NCBI RefSeq assembly: GCF_963677005.1
Contig: NZ_OY781616.1
Span: 3,357,001-3,421,000, forward strand
Origin: Maridesulfovibrio sp.
Lineage (GTDB): Bacteria; Desulfobacterota; Desulfovibrionia; Desulfovibrionales; Desulfovibrionaceae
Length of the DNA stretch: 64,000 bases
Reading direction: 5' to 3'
This document shows positions 32,809-41,143 of this stretch, piece after piece; the first letter of the stretch is position 1, and every line of letters starts with the position of its first letter. The position numbers and the translations under genes were made by a program. A model generated the notes under the pieces. That model worked only from the letters and a program-made list of their open reading frames with translations, was not told where the DNA came from and did not search any database.

Positions 32809-34698
32809 ATGGCAGACAAAGCTAAAAGAGTAGCCCTGCTCGGATTTGACTGCGCCATCCCCAAAAGGCTCAAAGCTCTGATGGATGAAGGTGCACTGCC
32901 CAACTTCAAAAAATTTGCCTCTGAAGGTTCTTATATGACTGAAGGATTCAACATGCCTACAGTTACACCTCCTTCCTGGGCAACAATCTGCACCGGTGCT
33001 TACCCCCGCACACATGGTGTGGAGGATTACTACTACTATAATGAGGGAGAATCCCTGCATTTCTCCAAGTGCGTTCAGGCTTTCGGCTCTGAGATGCTCA
33101 CTGCTGAAACCATCTGGGACGCATGGGACAAGGCCGGAAAGAAATCTCTGGTTGTAAACTACCCCACATCCTGGCCTTCCAAGCTCAAGAACGGCATCAT
33201 GGTTCAGGGCGAAGGCCTTTCCCCCGCTGAGCACCGCTGGCAGATCGAAGGCTACGAACACAAGGAATGGCTGTGTGCCGAATCCTGCGTATCCACCGAT
33301 TTTTATCCTGTCGGCGTACAGGCCCGTTTTGAGGAAGCAGACGGCTGGAAGAATATCCCCGAAGAAATCGAAGATCAGGAACCTCTGGAAATGGCCATCC
33401 CCATGCATTTCGGCCATGCCATGGATCCTCTTGAACCCCAGACCTGGTACGGCCTGACCTGGGAATCCGATGACGACGGTTACGACGTCTTTGCACTTTG
33501 CCCGGAAAAAGACTTTTCCAAAGCTTTCTTCACCATCAAGCCCCGTGAGTGGAGCGGTGTTGTAGCACACAGTTTCATCATCAAGTCCGACGGCCGTACC
33601 GAGCCCGGCTACTTCCGCTGCAAGCTGATGGAGCTTTCCGACGATGCTGAAGATTTCAAACTCTACATCTCCGGCATCAACGGAACTCAGGGCTACTGCG
33701 CACCTGCTGACGCTCTGAAAAACGTTGATTTCACCAAGAACATCATTGCCAACGACATGGGCTTTGTCGGTTTTGCCAACGGCATCATCGATGATGAAAC
33801 CATCATTGAACTGGCTCAGTTCCACTCCGAATGGATCACCGAAGTTATCACCACCCTGATGAAGGACAATCCCGATTGGGATCTGCTCTACATGCACACT
33901 CACCTCATCGACTGGTTCTATCACGGCTTCCTCGACAAAATGGACAGCGCGGATGAGGAGATCAGAGAACACGCCTTCAACCTTGAACGCGCCATTTATC
34001 AGATCGAAGACAGATTCCTCGGTAAGATGATGGAGTGCCTGCCGGAAGACGCCCTGACCTGTCTCATTTCCGACCACGGTGCCACCCCCATCGGACCGAT
34101 CCTCAACACTGCCGAGGCTCTCAAGCAGGCCGGACTCACCGCATATGAGGCCCGCAACGCCGATGCAGCCGGTTCCGTTTGGGAAGAATCCGAAGGTTTC
34201 AACTACGACCTCATTCCCGAGAAATCCAAGGCTGTGCCCCAGCGCTACATGTTCGTATACGTAAACCTCAAGTCCAAGTACCCCGGCGGTATTGTCGAGG
34301 ACGAAGATTATGAAAAGGTACGTAACGAAATCATCGATGCTCTTTATGACTACAAGCATCCCGAAACCGGCGAACGTCCGGTAATGTGCGCCATTCCCAA
34401 GGAAGACGCCAAGGTCTTCGGTATGGGCGGCGAGCAGTCCGGTGACGTTGTGTACGTTCTCAAACCCGAATACATGGCTGAGCACGGCTACGGTTTCCCC
34501 ACCGGCGAATCCGGATGCGGTTCCCTCAAGAACGTCATGATCTGGCGTGGCCCCGGAGTTAAAAAAGGTTACGTATACGACCGTCCCCGCTGGCTGGCCG
34601 ACGTTGTTCCCACCTTCTGCCACGCAACCGGCAACCCGGTTCCCGCAGATACCGAAGGTGCTGTCTGCTACCAGATTTTCGAGGACCACAAATCTTAA
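32809..34698 (+). CDS. Alkaline-phosphatase-superfamily enzyme (type I phosphodiesterase/nucleotide pyrophosphatase), cytoplasmic
   Basis: This is a 629-residue protein starting at ATG 32809 after AAAAGGAGAAATGTC. Family landmarks: metal Asp in LLGFDCA, nucleophile region PTVTPPSWATICTGAYPRTHG, D/H pair in LIDWFYHGFL, and SDHGA. The late metal His normally preceding the GPG turn is not obvious (GESGCGSLKN-VMIWRGPG), which may alter the second metal site. There is no signal peptide, so it acts in the cytoplasm, presumably on a substrate imported by the BCCT protein. Codon use is strongly biased to preferred codons, suggesting high expression. Confidence 0.85.
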   Translation: MADKAKRVALLGFDCAIPKRLKALMDEGALPNFKKFASEGSYMTEGFNMPTVTPPSWATICTGAYPRTHGVEDYYYYNEGESLHFSKCVQAFGSEMLTAETIWDAWDKAGKKSLVVNYPTSWPSKLKNGIMVQGEGLSPAEHRWQIEGYEHKEWLCAESCVSTDFYPVGVQARFEEADGWKNIPEEIEDQEPLEMAIPMHFGHAMDPLEPQTWYGLTWESDDDGYDVFALCPEKDFSKAFFTIKPREWSGVVAHSFIIKSDGRTEPGYFRCKLMELSDDAEDFKLYISGINGTQGYCAPADALKNVDFTKNIIANDMGFVGFANGIIDDETIIELAQFHSEWITEVITTLMKDNPDWDLLYMHTHLIDWFYHGFLDKMDSADEEIREHAFNLERAIYQIEDRFLGKMMECLPEDALTCLISDHGATPIGPILNTAEALKQAGLTAYEARNADAAGSVWEESEGFNYDLIPEKSKAVPQRYMFVYVNLKSKYPGGIVEDEDYEKVRNEIIDALYDYKHPETGERPVMCAIPKEDAKVFGMGGEQSGDVVYVLKPEYMAEHGYGFPTGESGCGSLKNVMIWRGPGVKKGYVYDRPRWLADVVPTFCHATGNPVPADTEGAVCYQIFEDHKS

Positions 34699-34736
34699 TT
34701 TTCAACACCCCATTGGTTAACACCCAATACTCGTGA

Positions 34737-34767
34737 CCGGTGCGGCCTTTCCTATGGGCCGCACCGG
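34737..34767 (+). other. Intercistronic GC-rich hairpin
   Basis: CCGGTGCGGCC and GGCCGCACCGG form an 11-bp perfect stem with a 9-nt loop, 40 nt after the phosphodiesterase stop. No T-run follows; GGGTCCG (34774) and CGGACCC (near 34845) could form a further long-range stem before the next ribosome binding site. Confidence 0.5.
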
Positions 34768-34876
34768 CGGCAGGGTCCGTAGCTGTTGCTTCCCCGGCAT
34801 AGGAGGTAGCAGCGTTTCCTGACTCTCATAAGGACAGGACCGGACCCGGCAACGATTTAATTCAGGAGAAAACAAC

Positions 34877-35458
34877 ATGGCTGATAAAAAAGTAATTTTT
34901 ATTTCCTGCGGTTCCGCAGCTGTTGATTCCGACGGCGAAGCGCTTGCGAAATTCATGAAAAAGACTGCCTCTGTAGCAGAATTCAACAATAGCGATGTGC
35001 TCGCTGCAGTTGCAAAGATCGAAGGCGCAACCACCGTTGCTCCCGAAGGCATTGCAAAGCTGTTTGAAGAGGACGGCTCCCTTGCCGTTGTTGAACTCGG
35101 TGACGTTGACGGCGCTGCTCTTGATGCTGCTCTTGCTCAGGTTACTGAAGCAGCTGATCGCCGTACCCTGATCGTTCTTGCATCCAACGACGGTCTCTAT
35201 TTTGCCGGACTGGGCATCAACAAGAAAGCCGGTAAAGCAGAACGTTCCGTTGCTGCACAGGACGTTGTGGCAACCCTCTGCTACGTTGCCGACCAGTCTG
35301 TTCCGGCGGACTGCACAGGTGCCGTTCTTTATCAGGTCCTCAAGGATCCCGATATGAAAATCAAGGAACTGACCAAGCTCAAAGAAGCTCTGGCCCGCAT
35401 GGAAAATGCTTTGCAGCGTGATAACCGTGAACCCTGGGACAAGCACGACTGCGCTTAG
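34877..35458 (+). CDS. Miniature alkaline-phosphatase-superfamily paralogue
   Basis: This is a 193-residue protein with a strong site (CAGGAGAAAACAAC). Its ends resemble those of the 629-residue enzyme just upstream: KKVIFISCGSAAVDSDGEAL near the start parallels KRVALLGFDCAIPKRL, and DVVATLCYVADQSVPADCTG then AVLYQVLKD parallels DVVPTFCHATGNPVPADTEG then AVCYQIFED. The whole catalytic centre (nucleophile, D/H ligands) is missing. It also shows highly biased codon use. I infer a non-catalytic partner or regulator derived by internal deletion of a phosphodiesterase gene. Confidence 0.7.
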   Translation: MADKKVIFISCGSAAVDSDGEALAKFMKKTASVAEFNNSDVLAAVAKIEGATTVAPEGIAKLFEEDGSLAVVELGDVDGAALDAALAQVTEAADRRTLIVLASNDGLYFAGLGINKKAGKAERSVAAQDVVATLCYVADQSVPADCTGAVLYQVLKDPDMKIKELTKLKEALARMENALQRDNREPWDKHDCA

Positions 35459-35555
35459 TCGTTTGTCCTTATACAAGACTTAAACCTCCAAGTCTTATAC
35501 CTTTTCAGGTTCTGGTGCGCCTGTTCCTGAATATCGGTAACGGTTCGCTTTCAAA

Positions 35556-35598
35556 GTCCGGACCCCGTTCATGCAATGCTTGGGCGGGACCGGATTTT
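35556..35598 (+). terminator. Likely terminator after the mini-paralogue gene
   Basis: GTCCGGACCCCG pairs imperfectly with GGCGGGACCGGA around a loop, followed by TTTT. A smaller stem AAGACTT/AAGTCTT (35475-35496) lies before it. Confidence 0.5.
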
Positions 35599-35667
35599 CC
35601 GTATATTCAGTACCTTCCGGGGTATGTTTACAGCCAGTGCACAGCAACGGTTTGAAGGAGACAGGCC

Positions 35668-35949
35668 ATGAATAAACTAAGAGATGAACAGAACAGCTTA
35701 AAGCTTTTTATCACAAAGATTTTCGGTAACGGTGAGCTGCTTGATGTTACAGGGATACACGAGCTTGTCGCGGCCGGTTATCCGGGCGGGAATGAATATT
35801 CCATGACCTGTATAGCGGAACAATTGCGAGATCTGCAGGAAGAAGGATTGCTTTCCGGTGACGGTTTCTACATCAATGATGAAGGCGAGCCGGTTTCGCT
35901 GTATCGCATTTCCGAGTTCGGGCTGGGGCGTCTTCATGAATGCCGTTAA
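35668..35949 (+). CDS. Small winged-helix-like hypothetical protein
   Basis: This is a 93-residue protein with GAAGGAG before ATG 35668. The pattern of helices followed by a two-stranded wing (AEQLRDLQEEGLLSG, then ISEFGLGRL) resembles small winged-helix DNA-binding proteins, but no family is recognised. It lies between the phosphodiesterase operon and its putative activator, so a regulatory role is possible. Confidence 0.6.
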   Translation: MNKLRDEQNSLKLFITKIFGNGELLDVTGIHELVAAGYPGGNEYSMTCIAEQLRDLQEEGLLSGDGFYINDEGEPVSLYRISEFGLGRLHECR

Positions 35950-36039
35950 CGGCAACTATCCGGAAATTATGTGCTTTAACAGAGTGTCTATGTAATAATA
36001 CCGGTACTGCATGCATTATTGCTTGCGCTAATATGTTCT

Positions 36040-36078
36040 TGGACATAACTGTCGCAAAAAAAGCGACACTGATGTCGC
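36040..36078. promoter_or_regulatory. Two tandem GCGACA operators before the activator gene
   Basis: TGGACA-TAAC-TGTCGC (36040-36055) and the perfect GCGACA-CTGA-TGTCGC (36063-36078) lie 23 bp apart centre to centre, ending 32 bp before the activator start. Their position suits autorepression. Confidence 0.65.
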
Positions 36079-36109
36079 TGCATTTCGCATCGATGATGGA
36101 GGGTTTGGC

Positions 36110-37579
36110 ATGGACAGACCTACTTATGACGATCTTTTGGAACAATGTCGTACGCTGGAAAAGCAGGTAAGCTCTTTTCGGCAGACTGACGAGCAGCTTC
36201 GCGAAAGCAAGCTGCAGCTTACCCGCCTGTTCAATAATCTTCCCGGCATGGTCTACCGCTGTTCGCTTTCGGAAGATCTGCACCCCACCCTTGTTTTTGT
36301 GAGTAAGGGCAGCAATGAACTTTTCGGAGTCAAACCGGAATTTTTCACTGACCAGAAAACAAACGTGATGGAAACTCTCGCCCATCCCGACGACCTTGCC
36401 TCCATGCGCAGGGAGCAGAATTCCGCTATCCTGGACCGCCGAACTTATCATCTCCTTTACCGCGTATGCCTAGATTCCGACCGCCAGAAATGGATCTCGG
36501 ATCAGGGCGAGTGCATTTACGACAGTGAAGGGCGACCGATTTTTCTTGAAGGCATCATGATTGATGTCAGCGCCCAGAAGCTGCGTGAATACGAATTGCA
36601 GCAGGAAAACCAGCGGTTGCGCGGAGTTCTTGACGACCGGTTCAAGTTCGGAAGTATTATCGGAAAAAGCGCCGGCATGCGTGAAGTCTTCAAATTGATC
36701 ATGAAGGCTGCCAAACGTTCTTCCAATGTAATTATTTTCGGTGAAACCGGAACCGGCAAAGATCTGGTTGCCCAGACCATCCACGAGCAGAGCGGTTCAA
36801 AAGGGTCCTACGTGCCGGTCAACTGCGGGGCCATACCTTCCAACCTAATGGAAAGCGAATTTTTCGGACATGTGAAGGGGGCATTTTCCGGGGCGACTTC
36901 GGATCGTCCTGGATACCTGGCCGCGGCCGATGGCGGCACTCTGTTTCTTGATGAGGTCGGGGAGATTGATCTTTCCCTGCAGGTCAAACTTCTGCGGGCT
37001 CTGGAAAGCAAGCTGTATACCCCGGTCGGGGGAACTGAGCCCCGGTCATCCAATTTCCGGCTTATTGCCGCCACCAACCGCGATTTGAGCGAGCTTGTCC
37101 GGCAGGGCCTCATGCGTTCGGATTTCTTTTTCCGGCTGCACGTACTGCCCATCCATGTTCCGCCCCTGCGTGAGAGAATTGAAGATCTTCCGCTGCTGAT
37201 AAATGAATTTATCGGCAGATATCTGGGCAGGACAGATTCCCTGCCCAGAATTCCCGGAAAAATACGCGCGGCCATGGACAACCACAGCTGGCCCGGCAAT
37301 GTGCGTGAACTGCAGAACGTGCTTGAACGGTATCTGACTTTCGGAGAAATGGTCTTCAGCGATCTGGGCTTTCATTCTGCTGAAGTATGCGTTGATGTGG
37401 GAGATGCCGTCAATATGGTGCAGACCTGCGGAACTTTTGTGGAAGCTATGGATTCCTTTGAAAAACATCTGCTGCTCAAGGCCCTTGAACGTAATCATTG
37501 GAAGAAGGGGATAACCGCAACCCAACTGGGTCTTAATATGCGAACAATGCAGCGTAAACTGAAGAAATACTGTCTATAG
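36110..37579 (+). CDS. PAS-containing sigma-54-dependent transcriptional activator
   Basis: This is a 489-residue protein: N-terminal coiled coil (residues 5-40), a PAS domain (about 40-165), AAA+ sigma-54 interaction domain (about 180-405) with Walker A GETGTGKD, a substrate loop that reads GAFSGA instead of GAFTGA, Walker B TLFLDEVGE and the R-finger region LRERIEDLPLL, then a Fis-type HTH at the end (TATQLGLNMRTMQRKLKKY). No receiver domain, so the PAS probably binds a ligand. Repeated 16-bp palindromes near it and its neighbours are its likely sites. Confidence 0.92.
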   Translation: MDRPTYDDLLEQCRTLEKQVSSFRQTDEQLRESKLQLTRLFNNLPGMVYRCSLSEDLHPTLVFVSKGSNELFGVKPEFFTDQKTNVMETLAHPDDLASMRREQNSAILDRRTYHLLYRVCLDSDRQKWISDQGECIYDSEGRPIFLEGIMIDVSAQKLREYELQQENQRLRGVLDDRFKFGSIIGKSAGMREVFKLIMKAAKRSSNVIIFGETGTGKDLVAQTIHEQSGSKGSYVPVNCGAIPSNLMESEFFGHVKGAFSGATSDRPGYLAAADGGTLFLDEVGEIDLSLQVKLLRALESKLYTPVGGTEPRSSNFRLIAATNRDLSELVRQGLMRSDFFFRLHVLPIHVPPLRERIEDLPLLINEFIGRYLGRTDSLPRIPGKIRAAMDNHSWPGNVRELQNVLERYLTFGEMVFSDLGFHSAEVCVDVGDAVNMVQTCGTFVEAMDSFEKHLLLKALERNHWKKGITATQLGLNMRTMQRKLKKYCL

Positions 37580-37589
37580 TAAAATTGGG

Positions 37590-37623
37590 GCGACACTTTT
37601 ATCGTATGCGACTTCTGTGTCGC
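37590..37623. promoter_or_regulatory. Two GCGACA operators upstream of the EamA-YitT operon
   Basis: GCGACA-CTTT-TATCGT (37590-37605) and GCGACT-TCTG-TGTCGC (37608-37623) lie 18 bp apart, about 135-170 bp upstream of a -24/-12 promoter at 37758. This is a typical enhancer distance. Confidence 0.65.
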
Positions 37624-37672
37624 ATCTATTAAATTCTGCTGAAACCGGATTGTTCCCGGAATTCTGCTTTAT

Positions 37673-37697
37673 AAAGGCGACAGAGATGTCGCCTTTC
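37673..37697 (+). terminator. Hairpin after the activator gene, also a GCGACA palindrome
   Basis: AAAGGCGACA-GAGA-TGTCGCCTTT is a 10-bp perfect stem followed by TCTTGTTTTTTG. It can terminate the activator transcript; its core GCGACA-GAGA-TGTCGC (37677-37692) is also a perfect copy of the operator. Confidence 0.65.
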
Positions 37698-37757
37698 TTG
37701 TTTTTTGCCTCTTATCCTCTTCTTAAAAAAATCAATTATTCCTGAATATTAACTAGG

Positions 37758-37774
37758 TGGCACGCCGTATGCTT
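37758..37774 (+). promoter_or_regulatory. Sigma-54 promoter of the EamA-YitT operon
   Basis: TGGCACGCCGTATGCTT has a perfect -24 TGGCACG and a -12 ATGCT, with exact GG-N10-GC spacing. The leader to the EamA start would be about 205 nt. Confidence 0.65.
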
Positions 37775-37991
37775 TTGGGCGTTCTGATTGTGCTGCCGGT
37801 CTTTCAAAACAAAGCCTCCCAATTGTTTTGAACCGCAGCTTTCGTATTGGCCGGATAACAGCACCGGCAACTACGAATGGAATATGCGGCGGGGTCTTTG
37901 GAAATACATGTCCAGTCGGCTCCGTCTTTCCGTCTATCCGGTCTGCCCGGCGAGAATGTCGGCGGATCATTTTATATTCAGGAGTTGTTCC

Positions 37992-38936
37992 GTGAACTGG
38001 AATGAATTTAAAAAAACCGAGAATGCAGGATATCTGTTTATAGTACTGGGTGTATTGAACTGGAGCGGCAACTTCGTGGCAGCCCGGGGGCTGGCCGGAA
38101 CCGTTGATCCGGCCACACTCAATCTTATGCGCTGGTCCCTGGCCACCCTTGTTTTTCTGCCCTTCGGCATCAGGAGTTTCTGGCGGGAACGTGCACAGGT
38201 CGCCCGGCTGTGGAAGGAATTATCCATTATCGCAATTTGCGGCATTTCACTTTACGATACTCTGGTCTTTCTTGCCGGGAATACTTCCGAGGCGCTGAAC
38301 ATGTCGCTTATTTCGACCATGTCTCCGCTTCTGACGGCTCTTGTGGCTCAGTTTTTCATGCATGAGAAGCTGAAAACCTGCATGTACGCGGGGATCGTCA
38401 TAAGTACTTTCGGCGTGGCCCTGCTGGTTACTGACGGAAGTCTCGGCAAACTTCTGCATATGCGTTTTGCTCAGGGTGATCTGCTCATCCTCTGTACGGC
38501 CATGATGTCTGCGGTCTACAACACGGTGGTAAAAAAAGTTACCGATAAAATCAGCCAGACAACCCTGCTCATGTCCTGCTGCATGTTTGGAACTCTGTTC
38601 ATCATTCCCCTTTATATATGGGAGACCGGAGGCAAAATCGTAGTTCCTGATTTTACGTACGGACTGGTTGTTTCTCTGATATATCTGTCCGTATTTGCTT
38701 CCATTCTCTGCTATCTTTTCTGGAATATGGCTGTGGAGGTGCTCGGCGCTTCCAGAACCGCACTCTTTTACTATGCCCTTCCTCCCGCAAGTGCGGTTGT
38801 TGCCTGGTTTGTTATCCATGAACCTGTTAATCTCAATCAGGTTGTGAGCGGCATGATTATCCTTGCAGGTATCATTTTCGCTTTATATGGTGACTCGCCG
38901 AAATTCATGAAGCAGAAGGCCAACAATTATGGATAG
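37992..38936 (+). CDS. EamA-family (DMT) transporter
   Basis: This is a 314-residue protein starting at GTG 37992, preceded by AGGAG at 8 nt. The frame continues upstream to 37788, but that part is not membrane-like. Ten hydrophobic segments in two EamA repeats (FIVLGVLNWSGNFVAARGLA and YLSVFASILCYLFWNMAVEV) identify a drug/metabolite transporter superfamily exporter. It overlaps the YitT-like gene by 8 nt. The substrate is unknown; shared operators with the BCCT operon suggest related physiology. Confidence 0.85.
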   Translation: MNWNEFKKTENAGYLFIVLGVLNWSGNFVAARGLAGTVDPATLNLMRWSLATLVFLPFGIRSFWRERAQVARLWKELSIIAICGISLYDTLVFLAGNTSEALNMSLISTMSPLLTALVAQFFMHEKLKTCMYAGIVISTFGVALLVTDGSLGKLLHMRFAQGDLLILCTAMMSAVYNTVVKKVTDKISQTTLLMSCCMFGTLFIIPLYIWETGGKIVVPDFTYGLVVSLIYLSVFASILCYLFWNMAVEVLGASRTALFYYALPPASAVVAWFVIHEPVNLNQVVSGMIILAGIIFALYGDSPKFMKQKANNYG

Positions 38937-39792
38937 CAGAATAAGACAAATCACGGACTCCCTGCCCTGGAATATTTTCCTGCTCGCGGCAGGGGCATTC
39001 ATTTTCATCGTCGGTTATAACGGCATCGCGGCTTATCATGATTTCGTGCCCGGTGCTCTTTACGGCCTTGCGGTAGTTCTGCAGAAAATATCACCGGACA
39101 TATCCTTGTCACGGTGGTATTTTCTTTTGAACATCCCGCTGTTTGTCATTGCCTGGAAAGGCGTCAGCAGGCGATTCTTCTGGCTGAACCTGCTGACAAT
39201 GGGCATGATCACCGTAATGACTTCCTATGTGCATCTGGATCTGGGAATCCGTAACGAGATGTATGCCGCCATTGCTTCGGGGGCGACTATGGGGGCCGGT
39301 AGCGGAGTGATTCTCCGATCCTACGGAGGAGGCGGCGGACTGGACGTTGTCGCCATAATTCTCAATCGACGTTACGGGGTCCGGTTCGGTGTATTTTATT
39401 TTGTCATCAACGCTTTGGTCATGGGGTTTGCCCTGAGTCGTTTCACCCCGGACAAGATCGTGGCCTCGCTGGTCATGCTGTTCATCAGTTCCATTCTCAC
39501 AGAATATGTGCTTTCCATGTTCAACCAGCGTAAGGCTGTGCGTATTCTTTCCCGCAAATCAGCAGAAATAATTCACGAGATCATAAGAGTCAGAAAAATG
39601 CACGCCACCCTCATTCCGGCCAAGGGAGGATATTCCGGCGAAGAAGTGAATATGATCTATTCCATTACCGACAATCTGAGGCTGCGATCCCTTGAACAAT
39701 TGGTGTTCGATATCGATCCGCAGGCGATTTTTGTTGTGGAGAACACATTCAGCGTCATCGGAAGCAATATCAATCGGCGCAAGGCGTATTAA
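38929..39792 (+). CDS. YitT-family membrane protein
   Basis: This is a 287-residue protein with about five hydrophobic segments (residues 15-200) and a C-terminal DUF2179 domain (residues about 215-280, KMHATLIPAKGGYSGEEVNM, DPQAIFVVENTFSVIGSN). This is the YitT layout (DUF161 plus DUF2179); the family's function is not settled. It overlaps the end of the EamA gene, so it belongs to the same operon. Confidence 0.85.
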   Translation: MDSRIRQITDSLPWNIFLLAAGAFIFIVGYNGIAAYHDFVPGALYGLAVVLQKISPDISLSRWYFLLNIPLFVIAWKGVSRRFFWLNLLTMGMITVMTSYVHLDLGIRNEMYAAIASGATMGAGSGVILRSYGGGGGLDVVAIILNRRYGVRFGVFYFVINALVMGFALSRFTPDKIVASLVMLFISSILTEYVLSMFNQRKAVRILSRKSAEIIHEIIRVRKMHATLIPAKGGYSGEEVNMIYSITDNLRLRSLEQLVFDIDPQAIFVVENTFSVIGSNINRRKAY

Positions 39793-39913
39793 TGTCTGAA
39801 GAGCATTGCCTCGGCAATGCGAACCGCGTTGCGGTAGCCGCCTGTGCCGGATTCGTGAGGGTTGCAGTTCCTTTTTCGCAGGTGTCCCGTAAAAGCAACT
39901 GGAAATGTCCCGT

Positions 39914-41098
39914 TTAACGGCGGCGCAGACTCCCGGCCAGCAATCCTCCCAACAGCGGGCAGACCGCAAAACAGGCGAAAAGACCGGTCGTGGATAGTCC
40001 CGCAGTCAGCAATCCCCCGGCCAGCAACGGCCCTGATACGTATCCGGCATCCATTGTGAACAGCATCATGTTGGTATTGAATCCGCGCAGGTGCGGAGGG
40101 GAAATGTCGAACATGGCTGCATTCAGCTGTGGAACGGCGAATCCCATACCCATTCCGTAGGCCCCGGCCAGAGTCAGGAGCCCGGCTGCACCATTGATGA
40201 AGCTGAATAGGGCGATAACCGCAGCCAGAGCCAGCAGCATGGCAAAAAGCATTGCGAATCTGTCGGTACGGTCCAGAAGCCTGCCGCAGAATACACGCAC
40301 ACCGATGGTGGCGGCCGTGGATACGCTGAAGAACAGTCCCGCGTTGAGCGTTTCGAGCGATACCAATCTGTCTTTCATGAAAAAGAATACCACGGTGGTG
40401 GCGGTGAAGAGCAGTCCGTTTGCGATCAGCAGTTTTCCTACTCCCGGTGCACGGAGATTTTCTCGCAATTCAGCATAGCCCGGGCGCTGGAGCATGGCGA
40501 CTCCCTCGCGTCCCGACCGGAGAATGCATCTGCGCAGGTAAGGCAGCGCGGTCATGGCCAGAAGCAGGGCAGGGGAAAAAAGCGCGTAGACTCGCGGTTC
40601 GCCGCCGACAAGCGGGACCAGTTTTTCCACCACCGGAGGCAGCACTGCATATGGGAGCAGCCCCGCAATGGCGAATATTCCGAAGCCCTGACCGATTCTT
40701 GCGGGAGGGAGTATAGATACCAGAAGAGTTGCCAGCGCGGAGAACAGCAGTACAACGCCAAGTCCGTGGGCAATGCGCACCATGGCCAGCGTCCAGACTG
40801 TGCCTGCTATGGAATACGAACACAGCGCTCCCATGAGAATCAGTAAAGAGGCTGCGACCACCGTTACACTGTTGCGTACGGTCAGAAACGGGCTGATCAA
40901 AGGTCTGAGCAGCAGTGCTGTGAAGGGTTCCAGTCCCAGAAGCACGCCGCGCCAGAACGATGTAATTCCCTGCGTTTCAAGATAGGCGTTCAACCCGTAG
41001 AAAAGTGAGATATTGCAGAAGGCCAGAAAGGAGACTCCCATGAGTATGCAGAACTCGGGGGTAAACAAGGATTTGTCATTTCGGGAAAAAAGAAGCAT
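39914..41098 (-). CDS. Major facilitator superfamily transporter
   Basis: This is a 394-residue protein with twelve hydrophobic segments and the usual basic loop near the middle (LRRCILRSGREG). A frame 17 codons longer exists but would put polar residues first; ATG 41098 is preferred. It is divergent from the GNAT/aminotransferase genes, 45 bp apart, so a shared promoter region is likely and the protein could export their product (inference). Confidence 0.85.
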   Translation of the reverse strand: MLLFSRNDKSLFTPEFCILMGVSFLAFCNISLFYGLNAYLETQGITSFWRGVLLGLEPFTALLLRPLISPFLTVRNSVTVVAASLLILMGALCSYSIAGTVWTLAMVRIAHGLGVVLLFSALATLLVSILPPARIGQGFGIFAIAGLLPYAVLPPVVEKLVPLVGGEPRVYALFSPALLLAMTALPYLRRCILRSGREGVAMLQRPGYAELRENLRAPGVGKLLIANGLLFTATTVVFFFMKDRLVSLETLNAGLFFSVSTAATIGVRVFCGRLLDRTDRFAMLFAMLLALAAVIALFSFINGAAGLLTLAGAYGMGMGFAVPQLNAAMFDISPPHLRGFNTNMMLFTMDAGYVSGPLLAGGLLTAGLSTTGLFACFAVCPLLGGLLAGSLRRR

Positions 41099-41143
41099 AG
41101 TTACAACTCTTGATGTGTGGAATGATGGTTCGCCGGAAGGCAG

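Noticed and set aside
32770..34689. 639-codon minus-strand frame
   Set aside because: It is antisense to the phosphodiesterase gene, produced by that gene's strong codon bias; it has no ribosome binding site or domain.
37788..37991. Upstream extension of the EamA gene
   Set aside because: The extra 68 codons are polar and Cys/Arg-rich, unlike the membrane family, while GTG 37992 has a properly spaced AGGAG.
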